Below are positions 24,672 through 36,041 of a stretch of DNA of 64,000 nt, piece by piece; position 1 is the first letter of the stretch, and every line of letters starts with the position of its first letter. A program made the translations under genes and the position numbers. Under the pieces are notes generated by a model, which saw only the letters and a list, made by a program, of their open reading frames with translations, did no database searches and was not told the DNA's origin. Source of the stretch: Dipteronia dyeriana (Eukaryota; Streptophyta; Magnoliopsida; Sapindales; Sapindaceae). The stretch lies in NCBI GenBank assembly GCA_032871835.1, contig CM065297.1:90727052-90791051 (forward strand), in the 5' to 3' direction.

Positions 24672-26206
24672 TGTAAGTTCTTCGGTGTTTGATTGGCTTA
24701 TTTCGTTAACAACCACATTTGGGATCAATATGTAAGGGTAGTTAAGGGCTTCATTGTTCGTAACCAAGCTCAAGCATCAAAGGTAAAATCACTTGCTTAA
24801 CCTTCATTGAAGAGGTATTAGTGCACACACACACTCATGCATTTTCCTTTAATTATCTTGCATGCATGATTATTTGCCATCTTGTGTGCCTTGTGTATCT
24901 TAATTCTTGTTTGAGTGTTGAATGCATTTTTTTTGTGCCTTTAAAAGAGGATTTTTTCCTCTGGTCCGCTGTTCAAACCGCTCTCTGTGCAATGCCTATG
25001 TCGCGGTCTGCACAACGGTGTTTACCATAGGCTGTAAGGTGTGGCTATCGCGGCCTGTGCATGTTGTATGCACCACGGTCTCCCAAGCGGAGCTTCACAG
25101 CGTTGCATGCTCACCAGACAGCGGTCTGTGCACTTGCATGCACAGCGGCCTACAGAGCGGTGTTGTCCAGGCAATGCACCGCTCTCTGTGCCGCGGTCTG
25201 GACACTTACCTGTACCGCGCTACAGCCAGCGGTCCTGATGGGATTTGGTTTCATTTCTTCCAAAACGATGCCACTTTGTGTAGGGCATCATATATATATG
25301 TTCTCTTCTCTTCTCTTTGGTTCTTAAGAGTCTAAGAACCCATTTTTGTGTGTTATAGCTTTTCCAGAGAGAGAGGGACTCCCAAACACTCATTTTTACT
25401 CAACCCAACTTCATCTCATGATCATTTAGCTTCATTTTAGGATCATCTAAGCATGGAGCATCATCTTCTTCTTGTCTAGGTAACTTCTACATGCTCTAGG
25501 CTTTATAGTTTCATTACAAAGACATGTATACCTAAGGTTTTAGTCCTTATTGCATATTAAATGCTTGTTTGTATGTTTAATTGCTTTTATGACATGCTTG
25601 TGTATTGATTGTTGGTTGAGATGCATTTAGTTGTGATAGCTAGAATTTAGGACGTTTTTACCTTTCTAGCTAATTCTTCTTGCCTTTGTATTTAGAACAT
25701 TGATATCTAGGATTTGCTTTAGTTGTCATTATTAATCCTATATAAACATGAATGTCTTGAGCTAGCATTTTTACATATAGAATATTCTTGCATATTCACT
25801 TAGGTTGCCATTATCTCTTCATTGTTGGTTAAGCTTGTGGCTATGTGATTAGTGCATAAGGTTGGTGATCCAAAATCACTATTAAAGCCCGTTAGGTAGA
25901 GTGAAAGGGTTATTAACTTGAGGGTTTGATAGGAGATCAACCTAGGTTGTAAACTTTCTCTCAATAGTGGATTTTAAGGATTGAGTGTGGCGCACTGAAC
26001 AGCCCGTGGTTTTTCCCATTTGGAGGGTTTCCACGTATATTTTGCTTGTTGTTATTATTTTATGTTTGTTGTCTTTTATTTGAACACTTAGTAGAATGGG
26101 ATATAATTGATAATATTGATTAATTCGTAAAATTAGTAATCTATCGAATTAAAACCTATTCACCCATATCTAGGTTATAGACACACACGTATTTAGGGAA
26201 CTTTCA
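24672..26206 (+). repeat. 3' LTR of Copia-2
   Basis: Starts TGTAAGTTC and ends ...GGGAACTTTCA, 1535 bp. It carries a GC-rich patch (24960-25240) with at least eight variants of GCGGTCTGYGCA and CACAGCGG, and the shared block GTGGCGCACTGAACAGCCCG near 25987. Its last 283 bp are repeated in the downstream tandem duplication. Confidence 0.88.
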
Positions 26207-27401
26207 TGTAAAAAATGATTATGCGCCCAAAATTTATTGGCTAGACGTGCCAACTCAACTCTTGAGTCGGAGGTCCTAAAGCATCTCTCGCTGCTTCCTC
26301 TATTGATATGAAATTTAGGGGTTGTCCAATAAGTGCTTTTGGTGTTGTTTATGTTATTGTTTTCTGAAAACAATTTCGAAATTGCGTCTGTTAACCGTTA
26401 TTTGTTTTATTTTATTTAAAAAAAATGAAAAACAAAACATGTAAAACATGTTTTCCATATTTTTCATTTTGTCTTAAAAAATAGCTAAAAAAAACTGAAT
26501 TATTATTTATTTATTTTTAATTTTCTTCATTCATCAACCTGTAAGTTCACCTCCATTTTTCTTCTCCTTCTCCATAGACATGACCACGGTTCGGTTCGAA
26601 CCGTAGAACCGAACCGAACCGTAACCGTGAGAAATGAACCGTAACCGGAACCGTGGAACCTAGGTTTGACAGGAGATCAACCTAGGTTGTAAACTTTCTC
26701 TCAATAGTGGATTTTAAGGATTGAGTGTGGCGCACTAAACAGCCCGTGGTTTTTCCCATTTGGAGGGTTTCCACGTATATTTTGATTGTTGTTATTATTT
26801 TATGTTTGTTGTCTTTTATTTGAACACTTAGTAGAATGCGATAGAATTGATAATATTGATTAATTCGTAAAATTAGTAATCTATCGAATTAAAACCTATT
26901 CACCCCTATCTAGGTTATAGACACACACGTATTTAGGGAACTTTCTTGTAAAAAATGATTATGTGCCCAAAATTTATTGGCTAGACGTGCCAACTCAACT
27001 CTTGAGTCGGAGGTCCTAAAGCATCTCTCGTCGCTTCCTCTATTGATATGAAATTTAGGGGTTGTCCAATAAGTGCTTTTGGTGTTGTTTATGTTATTGT
27101 TTTCTGAAAACAATTTCGAAATTGCGTCGGTTAACCGTTGTTTGTTTTTATTTTATTTTAAAAAAATGAAAAACAAAACATGTTAAAATCGAAAAACACG
27201 TAAAACATGTTTTCCTTATTTTTCATTTTGTCTTAAAAATAGCTAAAAAAAACTGAATTATTATTTATTTATTTTTAATTTTCTTCATTCATCAACCTGT
27301 AGGTTCACCTCCATTTTTCTTCTCCTTCTCCATAGACATGACCACGGTTCGGTTCGAACCGTAGAACCGAACCGTAACCGTATGAAATGAACCGGAACCG
27401 G
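25924..27401 (+). repeat. Tandem duplication, about 739 bp, spanning the LTR end and flank
   Basis: 25924-26662 (LTR end plus about 450 bp of flank) is repeated at 26663-27401 with few differences. Both copies end in GAACCG-type sequence, so the join lies inside a microsatellite. The second LTR end (about 26945) is a duplication, not a separate insertion. Confidence 0.9.
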
Positions 27402-27560
27402 AACCGGAACCGGAACCGGAACTGTGGAACCGAAACCGGAACCGGAACCGGAACCGTGGAACCGGAACCGGAACCGTGGAACCGGAACCGGAACCGTGGA
27501 ACCGGTTTCGGAACCGTAACCGGAACCGGTTCCGAAACCGTGGGGGAGGCGGTTCGGTTC
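27385..27560 (+). repeat. GGAACC hexanucleotide microsatellite
   Basis: Runs of GGAACC interspersed with GTGGAACC. A palindromic block at 27347-27375, with arms CGGTTCGGTTC and GAACCGAACCG, sits just before it and also at 26587 in the first duplicate. Long open frames across it are repetitive Pro/Val/Arg/Phe or Asn/Arg strings and not genes. Confidence 0.9.
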
Positions 27561-28172
27561 CGGTTCCTCCTTTGAAAAAAAACGCCATGGAACCGGCGGT
27601 TGGGTGTCGATTCCAGCAATTTTTTTTTTCTTATGGTAAATTGTAAAAAAAAAAAAAAAAAAAAACAAAGGAACCGGTTGGAACCGTGGGCATGCCTACT
27701 TCTCCATGACAGAAAATTTGGAGCTTAGAGTAGCTTACACCGAAGGAGGTGAGATCCTTCTCCGGCCTTGGTGCCGCCAATCTACTCCTCCAATATCAGA
27801 TCGACTGCTTTTTTATTATTAATTTAAAAAAAAAAAATCCTCTCAATTTATTACTTAATTACACTTTTATATTTAGAATGAATTATTAACAATTTTTGAT
27901 ATTTGGCCGATATGCTTTTAGTGCCTATTTACAAAATATTGTTTTCAGCATATGCTACAGACACGTTTTTGGATTCTGAATCTAAAATAAATAAATAAAA
28001 CTATTTTTATTTTTATTTTTATTTTTATTTTTATTTTTAAAACAGTAAATAAAAAACGTTTATCAACACACCCCTAAATTCTGTATTTTTTGTTTCGTTC
28101 TGTATTCAAGAGTGAGACTTTGAGAAACATCCTGGTTAATAGTTATGTGGAAGTCCAAGATGGTCTTGTGGC
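27561..28172. other. Gene-free AT-rich stretch
   Basis: Contains homopolymer tracts (27618-27665), a TTTTTA microsatellite (about 27996-28037) and no supported coding region. The NAC gene's 3' end begins to the right. Confidence 0.7.
27996..28037 (+). repeat. TTTTTA microsatellite
   Basis: About seven ATTTTT units in tandem, between the GGAACC cluster and the NAC gene. Confidence 0.85.
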
Positions 28173-28178
28173 TTTATT
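28173..28178 (-). terminator. Poly(A) signal of the NAC gene
   Basis: AATAAA on the minus strand, about 265 bases beyond the last coding stop at 28443-28445. It is the best-placed canonical signal; plant signals are loose, so usage is inferred. Confidence 0.45.
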
Positions 28179-28442
28179 AACAATCAAGCCATCCTTGAAG
28201 CAACAGCAAATTGGTACAAGTTGATACAACCCCACACTAAAACTAGATATGCTAAATTGCTAATAATCATTGCAATGATGAAGGGGGCTGGCTACATATA
28301 TTCAAGAAAAGCCGACCATGGAAATTTAATAGGATTCTTGAAAAACCTAATCAGTCAAAAATTATTCAATAATGAAAGTTAAACCATGTCAAATGAAATG
28401 GGTGTTACATGAACAGCTACAAGAAATTTAAAAAAGTCTTAC

Positions 28443-31400
28443 TCATTTATCATAGTGAATGTGGTGACACAAAGTTTTGATCCAAAAGGCGTAGATCACA
28501 ATCAATAACATAACCATTGATAACATAAAAAGAAATAAAGTAACAAAAATCTCAGGATGGAACATGGTTCCAGATACTGCAGCATTTATAGTCAACGTCA
28601 TTCCCTGCTCCTTCATTAATATGAGATATGGGACCGACAAGGCACCATTAGTGTACCCACAACTCCTACAAGTCACCTCAGCCTTGACATCAATGGAGAA
28701 ATCCTATAGATTGTTTTCCTGGTACCAAAATTGTAAACAGAACTTCACCCAGGACTTGCTTGTAATAATTTCATTGGAAAGACTACCATCACCATGGAGC
28801 TTGATTTGTATTTCCATAGAGACTGTTCCTGAATTATTTCAAACTCAAATGAGCTAAAGACAAATGGAGAAAACACGTTTTTTATGCTTCAAGGAACATA
28901 TGATTAATTGAAAAGCTTACCTTATGGACCATTCAATGGATTCAATGGAGCATCTAGATCATGTAACTCTATATATGGCTCCATGTAGGCAATATTGTCA
29001 CCGCCCATGAAATCATACAAGTCTTCGCATACTCCACCCAAGTTCCCCAGGTCAGCTAAGTCATGGTAAATGTCAACCCCATCGAGTGGTGTAGCTTCAA
29101 CGTTCTCATTATGCTCATTATCATGATTCTATAAATCAATGGAAAAACTTACATCAAAAAGGTTAACAGCTCCAAACAAATTGGAATCAGAAAGCATAAA
29201 TAAAATAGCAGTTGAGAGAGTACATAGAGAAACTTCCTCTTTTGATATTTCTTCGCTTTCTTCTGAAAAACTTCTTGGGTTCGTTTTTGAAATTTTAAAG
29301 CTCACATTGTTCTTATAAATCTTTTCATGAGTTGTGTGAGTTGGCATTCGACTCACCAAATTCAGACATAAGTTTCATGACAGATTAAGATATTGCAAAA
29401 GGAAATTCTAGATGGAGACTATTGAAATGCTACAAGCCAAGATGTAAACAAACTATTGAAGAAGGCATACAAGGTGTCATTAGTTCTTTGAAATGCACAA
29501 GGTTGCAGAGATGATCATCTTACAGATGTTAATCAACAACTAAGCATGACAAGTTCACTGATCTTGACAGTAATGCATTGGGTTTAATGGTTTTGATAAT
29601 TTTTTATGGCTCTTCTCGTACAAATAGAAATATCACCTATTGACTGACATTTAAATTATTTGCAAGGTATAACTACTGCTCTATGAATTATAATTTATTT
29701 GTGCTAAATCACAATGTCTATATTAGTAATTTTGTCCAACAGGATATAAAATTTTTAAAAATGAAGGGTGCACGAATCAATTTTTTTGGGTGGCAATAAT
29801 GACACCCTTTTACATATAAGAAAGATGCATCATAAGTATGTTTGCTCACATAACAAAGTCATAAGTTCATATTTGAACTAGAACATCAACCCCTCCTTTG
29901 CTAAAAGTATTCAAAGAAATTTTAAAGAAAATCTTAAACAAATGTATCGGAATACTGAATTGAGGATGCAGAAAGTCAATCTCAAGAAGGAACCTACTCC
30001 ATATGTGTGTGTATTAAAGTTTGTGATTCATCTTTTGCATTTGACAAAAGTGAATACATATATGCTAAGAGATAACAAGGTGGCAGATTTTATCAAGAAT
30101 TATATATATAACATATTCAAAAGAACACAACTATTATTAAGCATTTCAACATGCATGACCAAATTAAATCTGTTTGAACTTCGGGTACGATGAATCTTTT
30201 TTTCAACACCCTGAACTCCTCTAACCTTCCGTTGTTCCCTAAATTTCAAATCGGAGGATATTGCCAAAGAGTAATGCTAGACTTCCCAAATTTTTGTCCA
30301 AATTTCTTCCCAAATGGTATTAGCACGTGAGGTGTTAATATCTTGTAAATCATGAGATTATGCAGTTAATGATGTGATGTTGAAACCTCACATGCCAACA
30401 CCATTTGGGAAGGAATTTGGAAAAAAAAAATTGGAAGCCTAGCATTACTCGTTGCCAAATCATATAATCTTGGTACCATGAAATTCATAGAATTTTAATA
30501 TTTCAGGAAAGTGGCCCCAAGGTGTATTAACCCCATGGCATATTGGTTGAAATCCCCACCGCTTAACCACGAGGCCAACCCGTTGGGGTTAGGTTCAATA
30601 ATACTACCCAATAACTAAACAAGTAACTCAGCACAACACATCTGATTGATGCAAACAAATTTCAACACAAATATGTTATGCAGATATTACGTCATAAGAA
30701 CAACATAATAGCAAAATGGCAAGTCAAAAGATATCAATGGAAACAGAATTAGGGAAGAGGAAATAAAGATTAAAGAAGAATGAAGAAAGTAACTAGCTCA
30801 AGGTGATCAGCTCAGCAACCATATGATACGAGCAAATATGTGATGCGAAGCCATTCGGTAAGAAAGATAAAGAAAAATGAAAAATATGCACCTTATTTTG
30901 ACCATTTTCAGTTGGAAAAGATGTGCTATCCTCCATGAAGATATCAAACATCGACACCATATCATCCTCTCCTGGAAACTGATCACCCACCTTAGGTACA
31001 TCATTACCAACGGTGACTGATGGAAGCACCTTATATGCAGATGGGATAGCATCCGAAAGACATGACTCGGATGATCCAATGCATCGACCGTCAGGAACAA
31101 TGGAGCTAGCAGCTAATGGAATGACTTGGTTAGGCACCGGTGTGGAAAGAACAGCAGAAGACACAACTTCCACACAATTGACATCATCATCATCGTCATG
31201 CCATTCTTCCTCCCTAAATGGTGCTCCATATTGAGCACCATTTCTTGGGCCTGGGCCATCCTTCTGGAAAACTATGCAGAGCACATAAGCATCCTGAAAA
31301 CCAAAGAGAAAGTCAAATAGTTAATATACAGCAACAAGAACCCCTCAACCAGCCATTTATGGGAAGCAATAAAAAGATAAGAAAACACAACAACAGGGAG

Positions 31401-32876
31401 ATGCAAGATAATCAAAATAAAGAATATTAACATTAGAAAACCCAGGTGGACTTCAACTGAACACTAATTAAGAGAAACCCATACAAACAATAAAGTCACA
31501 ACAGTACTTGGACATTGAAGTCAAGATTTAGAAGAGGTGCAGGCAAGTTGTACTTTTGCATTTGTGAGGGAATTACGGCCGTCTAAAAGGAGCTAGATTG
31601 TTTCCATTCTCACACAGCATTTACATTTTCCCAAAAGAAAAAAAAAACTGAGAGAAAGAAAAGGAATGAGGATCAAAAAGAGTATCAAAAGAGTGATAGA
31701 TGGAGATCTACAAAACCTACGTATTATAAAACTACCACAAATTGAAGATAATTTATAGAAATTGAACTCATCAACCATAAGTTTACAACAAACAAGAAAC
31801 TGTAAGAATTTACATTTCTTGTACTATAAGCAATCACTATAGAGATCCAAGGTCATTAATAAGCTCTAAATTTCATATTAAAATTAGAAAATGTAAGAAA
31901 AAATAATTTTAAAAGAACCCTGAAAAAATGTCTCAACTTCTATATTCAATACCTAATAAAAATGCTGAATGCTTTAAATGAGGGGTAAAAAGGAACCAAA
32001 AAAATGTAAATAGAAAGCACAATCAGAAAAGAAAATTAAAGAAAAAACAAATTGCATTCTTTCCATATGCATGGGAACATGGCACATGCCATTGTTAAGG
32101 GAAAAAGATGACAAATCAGAACTCTTGTGTATTCTCTCCACAGTTTATGAACCTGCCAACACAATATGCAAGCGCTAAGATCTTAAGTGCATTAAAAGAG
32201 GCCTTGGAGAATGTCAATAACCAATTAAAGATCTCAATATCCAATGAATTATGAATAGGCATGACATTTGGGGTTGCCACAGTGATTCTCTTGATGGAAA
32301 GGAACATTTCACATTGAACAAATCAAAAACAGAAATTACCTGAACAACCCCTCTGCCAGCTAGATCATTCTCTTCAATTCTATACTCATGCATAACCCAA
32401 TCTGTCCGGTCACCTCGTGGGGCTTTGCCTCGGTGAAAAACCAGCGTCTTTATCAACCCCACAGCCTCATTATTGTAATGAACAGGTCTATCCTTTCCTG
32501 TCGTTTTCCAATATCCAAACTCCGTCGCACGGTTCATTCTTGCCCCGTTGCTATATTTCTTCTCACACGGGCAAAAGAAATACCACTTCAGATCTCTACT
32601 TCTCATACATGACTTGTCTGAAGAATAGAAAAAAAGTGCATCCCAGTAAGAAAAACCAACATACAAAGTAAAGGTAATCCAAACCACAATTAGCAAAAAA
32701 CAGATAACGAGTTCTATACCTGGTAGATCCCAAGGAGCATACTTGTATATGTCAATCTCTGCAATAGCCTCAAAACAGAGTTTCTTACCCATAACCTTCC
32801 TCTTTAAATAGTACATGACCAATTCGACATCAGTTGGATGAAAACGAAATCCGGGAGGTAGTGATGTTTTCACCAT
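28443..32876 (-). CDS. NAC transcription factor, probably membrane-tethered (NTL) type, with two in-frame stops
   Basis: Five coding exons with GT-AG introns: 32876-32720, 32617-32340, 31293-30892, 29128-28921 and 28828-28443. Exons 1-3 give a full NAC DNA-binding domain ([92 protein letters not shown]), as in plant regulators that bind CACG-core promoters. Exons 3-4 are acidic, as activation regions often are. Exon 5 has a Cys-x2-Cys-Gly-Tyr motif and a hydrophobic helix of about 24 residues ([21 protein letters not shown]) before a short basic tail, the layout of membrane-held NACs. All joins keep frame for 477 codons, except TAA at 28924-28922 (end of exon 4) and TAG at 28706-28704. Either the gene makes a soluble truncated factor of about 358 residues, or it is a young pseudogene. 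Exon 5's acceptor is the least certain join. Confidence 0.82.
30269..30450. mobile_element. MITE with about 50-bp inverted ends (Mutator-type)
   Basis: Ends GAGTAATGCTAG and CTAGCATTACTC, with inverted similarity continuing through CTTCCCAAAT.../ATTTGGGAAGG. It is flanked by ATTGCCAAA and GTTGCCAAA, 9 bases with one mismatch, as expected of a Mutator-type target duplication. 182 bp, no coding capacity. It lies in intron 3 of the NAC gene. Confidence 0.8.
30511..30590 (-). mobile_element. tRNA-derived SINE-like fragment
   Basis: The minus strand reads GGTTGGCCTCGTGGTTAAGC, close to a Pol III A-box (TGGCNNAGTGG), followed by GTGGGGATTTCAACC and CATGGGGTTAATACACC where a B-box would lie. This phrase is typical of plant tRNA-derived SINE heads. 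The B-box is degraded and no clear tail or target duplication is seen. Confidence 0.4.
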
Positions 32877-33840
32877 AGAGACAATGAAAAGACAGTCCCC
32901 AAATTGAGTAACTTTTGTTTCACAAGAAGTGAAAAAGGTTATTGAGGGTGGATCTCTTCAATTGTTAATGATTAAATGAGGTGGTAACGAAAGCTATAAC
33001 CCAATAAGTATGGTATTTTGCACAAATGAAAAAGAAGCACTACTGTAAAACGTATAAAGGAAAAAAAACAACTAATGCAGATACAAAATAAGAAAACCTG
33101 ACAGAAAAGCTGTCAAGTCCAATGCCAAAACAGGAAGTTCGGCCAACACCACAACCTCCCCCGGCTCATAAACCCAAAATTACACCGAAGAAAAGATGTA
33201 TCTTTCTTGCTGGGATCTAAAGACATTTGGTGTGCAAAGCAACCCTGTATAAAACATTATTAGCGTCACAGTCTGAAATCGGGTACACAAAACCTTAAAA
33301 AAAAAAAAAAAAACTTTGCTACACAGAAATAAGCGATCAAACGCACAAAATATAAAAAATAAAGCCAACCTAGATTAATCAAACAGGTAAAATTCAAATA
33401 TTTGATGCTTGTACTCTTTTAGGTCATAAAATGATTAAAAAACAAAAACCCAAAAAATCCCATATCAATCTATCAGGAGCCCACAAATAATTGCTAAACA
33501 GATAAATGAACAAACTAACATCATAGTAAAAAAACCCAGATAAAAATAAACGCGTAGAAGTCATGAATTCAATGACTTTAGGTTATCAACGATCAAGATC
33601 CCAAAACCCAGAAAAAAAATACCCAAGTCATACAATCAGAATCACCGAAATAGTAAACAATTACCTTTCAAGAAAAGAAAGAAACAGTAAACAATTTTAC
33701 AAGAGAGAGAAAGAGAAACCCTACCTAAGAGAGAGCACCGGGAGAGTAGCGAGAGAAAGCGTATAAGGAGAGCTTGAGTGGGAGATGGAGAGAGTAGAAT
33801 AGAGGCGATGTTAGGGTTTATTAAAATTCTCGACTTTTTA
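32877..33840 (-). promoter_or_regulatory. NAC gene 5' leader, leader intron and core promoter
   Basis: Upstream of the ATG the minus strand has a CT-rich leader (33840-33725, CTCTCTCC-type runs) and a probable leader-intron donor (CTTAG/GTAGGG near 33724), with the acceptor not fixed between about 32900 and 32940. A telo-box AAACCCTAA lies at 33819-33811, a motif common in plant genes of basic cell functions. The start at 32876 is supported because the NAC domain begins 4 residues in. Confidence 0.55.
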
Positions 33841-34979
33841 TCGGATAGGAAACTTATTCAATAATACTAGGCTTCTTATTGGTCCTATTGTTTAAAAAAA
33901 TATATATTTTATTTGTTTTTTTAGATGGTCAAACAACTTAAAAATCTTAAAAAATCAATTTAAACTAAAAAGTAAAAAATCATGACTTTTAATTTAATTG
34001 CAAATCACTGGATTATATTAAATACAATCTAAAATATTTTCTTCCGAAACTATCTCTATATATAACATATTTTCAATTTCATCAAAATTACATATGATAT
34101 AGAAATCTTTATTTTAATATATTGATTATTTTAAATAGCTTTAAATATAAAAAAGAACTATAATCACTGTATATTCATATTGGTGTTTAATATCGATACT
34201 TTATTATGATATTATGGTGATATATATATAAGAGTGTTTTGTGCGAGTTTTCTTGATGTCCTTTTTATTTTTTTAAAAAAACTTTTATTTTCTTAGAAAA
34301 ATGAAGTTTGTTTGTAATCAAAGATGAAGATCATGATCATATGTGTTCATATATAATTATTATTTTTGGATTGTTTTTATTTCATATTATATGTATAATT
34401 GTTTAACATAGGTATAAATGTAAAATTACTTATATTCAGACAATTTTACTTTTAAAAAACAAACGTGTTGACAATACATTCAAATGTAAGAAAAAAAAAA
34501 ACCTGTCATTCAGGTTCAGATTTCAGTCTCAATTCAGTCATTAGAAAAATTCAAAACTGTTCAGTTTTCAGACAAAAAAACAAACAACCCTTTATTTCTT
34601 AAATTTTGGAGAAAGTAGGAAGGTTAATAAAATGGGTCATGTATGAGTTTTCCATAAGAAATATCATCCCGATAAATACCTGTCTTAAAATAAAGGTAGA
34701 GGTTATAAGGATTCCCCATTAAAGGATCGATTCCTTGTTTCATACCATCTCATCCCATTAATGTGTTTTTTTTTAATGATTTTTGAATATATTATATCCA
34801 AATTATTGAATAATATGATGAAAATTTTAAAACAAAAACCGGTAACAATTAATAAACTCGAAATCAATTATAGCATAACACAACTCAGTACCAATCCCAT
34901 AGCACATCTCATTAACAAACTCTAAAAAGAGAGAGAAAATTACACTGAAAGTTGCAGTTTTATATATTTTTTTTTTGAC
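33841..34979. other. AT-rich intergenic stretch
   Basis: No supported gene, RNA or repeat; long A/T runs only. It separates the NAC promoter from the hAT insertion. The left end of the large Mutator-like element may lie near 34930-34980, but I cannot place it. Confidence 0.6.
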
Positions 34980-34987
34980 CTTGTAAA

Positions 34988-36033
34988 TAGTGGTGTAAAT
35001 ATGGGTAGACCCAAGATGGGTCGGCCCGCTCGGCCTGCCAAGGAAGGCAGGTCATGCCTAGGGTGGCCCGCCTAGGGGGCGTGCCGTGCCAGGCACGGCC
35101 CACAATGATGGATTGTGTTGGGCCTCAGATCGAGGCACGTCTGGCAGGGGTGTCATGCTTAACCGTCGGCATGGCGGGCTGGCACGGTAGGCCAGCACAG
35201 TGGGCCCAGTTATATATATAAAAAAAACTTTTAAAAAAACATTTTATTTATAAAAAAATGTTTTAAAGATAAATGATATTGAAGAGTATTGAATCATGGT
35301 TCATAACCCTTGTTTAGATAAATTAGTTTTCATTTATCTTTTCTTCCTTTTTATATTGATTAGACCTCTCTTCAATACTCTTATTTATCCGATGTGGGAT
35401 ATGAGATTAAATACAACTATGATTATAAACAGTTACTATAACCAAGATTAGAGAAGAATACTATGTGAATGATATTTAATGATTATATATGATTTTTGTT
35501 CATAGATGGAAAATATGAAAATTATTTTATAATAATATAATATCAACAGATGGTTTATTTGATTTTTTTTTAACAAAACCATTATTTAATTTGAATAGAC
35601 CTCCCAACTCTCTTTATGTTTTCCATATTTAGATAAAAAAAAATGGACTCAAGAGAATATCATTATGTTATATACTTGTATCAATGAATAGAAATAGAAA
35701 TTCAATCATAAATCTCACATTCCACATCGGATAAATAAGAGGAATGAATAGAGATATAACATATATATAAATGAGGAAAAAGTAAAAGAAAATATACTTA
35801 CTTGGACAAGGGTTATGAGTCACATCCCAATACTCTATGATGTCCATACTCTATGATATAATTAATAAATTTTATATTTAAAAAAGAAAGTTAAAGTGGG
35901 TCGGCCCATTTGGCCCTCCTAGCGGCACGGCACGGCCCGTCTGCATGGCCTGCCATAGTCGTGCCCACGTGCCGGGCCGGGCCGGGCCACTGTTTTTCAA
36001 AACAAGCCGGGCCGGCCCAAACTTTCACCACTA
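34988..36033. mobile_element. Non-autonomous hAT transposon with 8-bp target duplication
   Basis: Ends TAGTGGTG and CACCACTA, flanked on both sides by CTTGTAAA (34980-34987 and 36034-36041), a perfect 8-bp duplication as made by hAT transposases. Both subterminal regions (about 35020-35215 and 35895-36020) are rich in GGCCC, GGCCGGG and CACGGC motifs; the 680 bp between is AT-rich and non-coding. 1046 bp. It must be mobilised by a transposase from elsewhere. It lies within or beside the MULE end. Confidence 0.9.
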
Positions 36034-36041
36034 CTTGTAAA

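Larger units (their letters stand above)
20121..26206 (+). mobile_element. SIRE-like Ty1/Copia element, 5'-truncated (Copia-2)
   Basis: Begins inside the gag coiled coil (KKSEENLKIEL homology to the minus-strand copy), then the rest of gag, pol, a 1.2-kb 3' region and a complete 3' LTR (24672-26206). The 5' LTR, primer site and gag start are absent. About 490 bases covering the linker and start of RT are deleted at about 22142. It is not the 3' half of Copia-1, because both carry integrase, RT and RNase H and their outer flanks differ (CATCC against TGTAA). Confidence 0.88.

Noticed and set aside
24821..25335. Open frames in the Copia-2 LTR rich in Cys, Ala and Arg
   Set aside because: They cover the GC-rich LTR patch in three overlapping frames and have no domain.
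9368..26206. Copia-1 and Copia-2 as the two ends of one element with inner insertions
   Set aside because: Both contain integrase, RT and RNase H regions, and the outer flanks (CATCC and TGTAA) are not a target duplication.
27285..27668. Long open frames in the GGAACC region, some reading Pro-Val-Pro or Arg-Phe repeats
   Set aside because: All frames stay open because a 6-base repeat lacks stops; composition is repetitive and starts are arbitrary.
26320..28075. Possible TIR element with AATTTAGGGGT at about 26323 and its inverse at about 28070
   Set aside because: The ends match over only about 11 bases, and no consistent 8- or 9-bp flanking duplication is seen.
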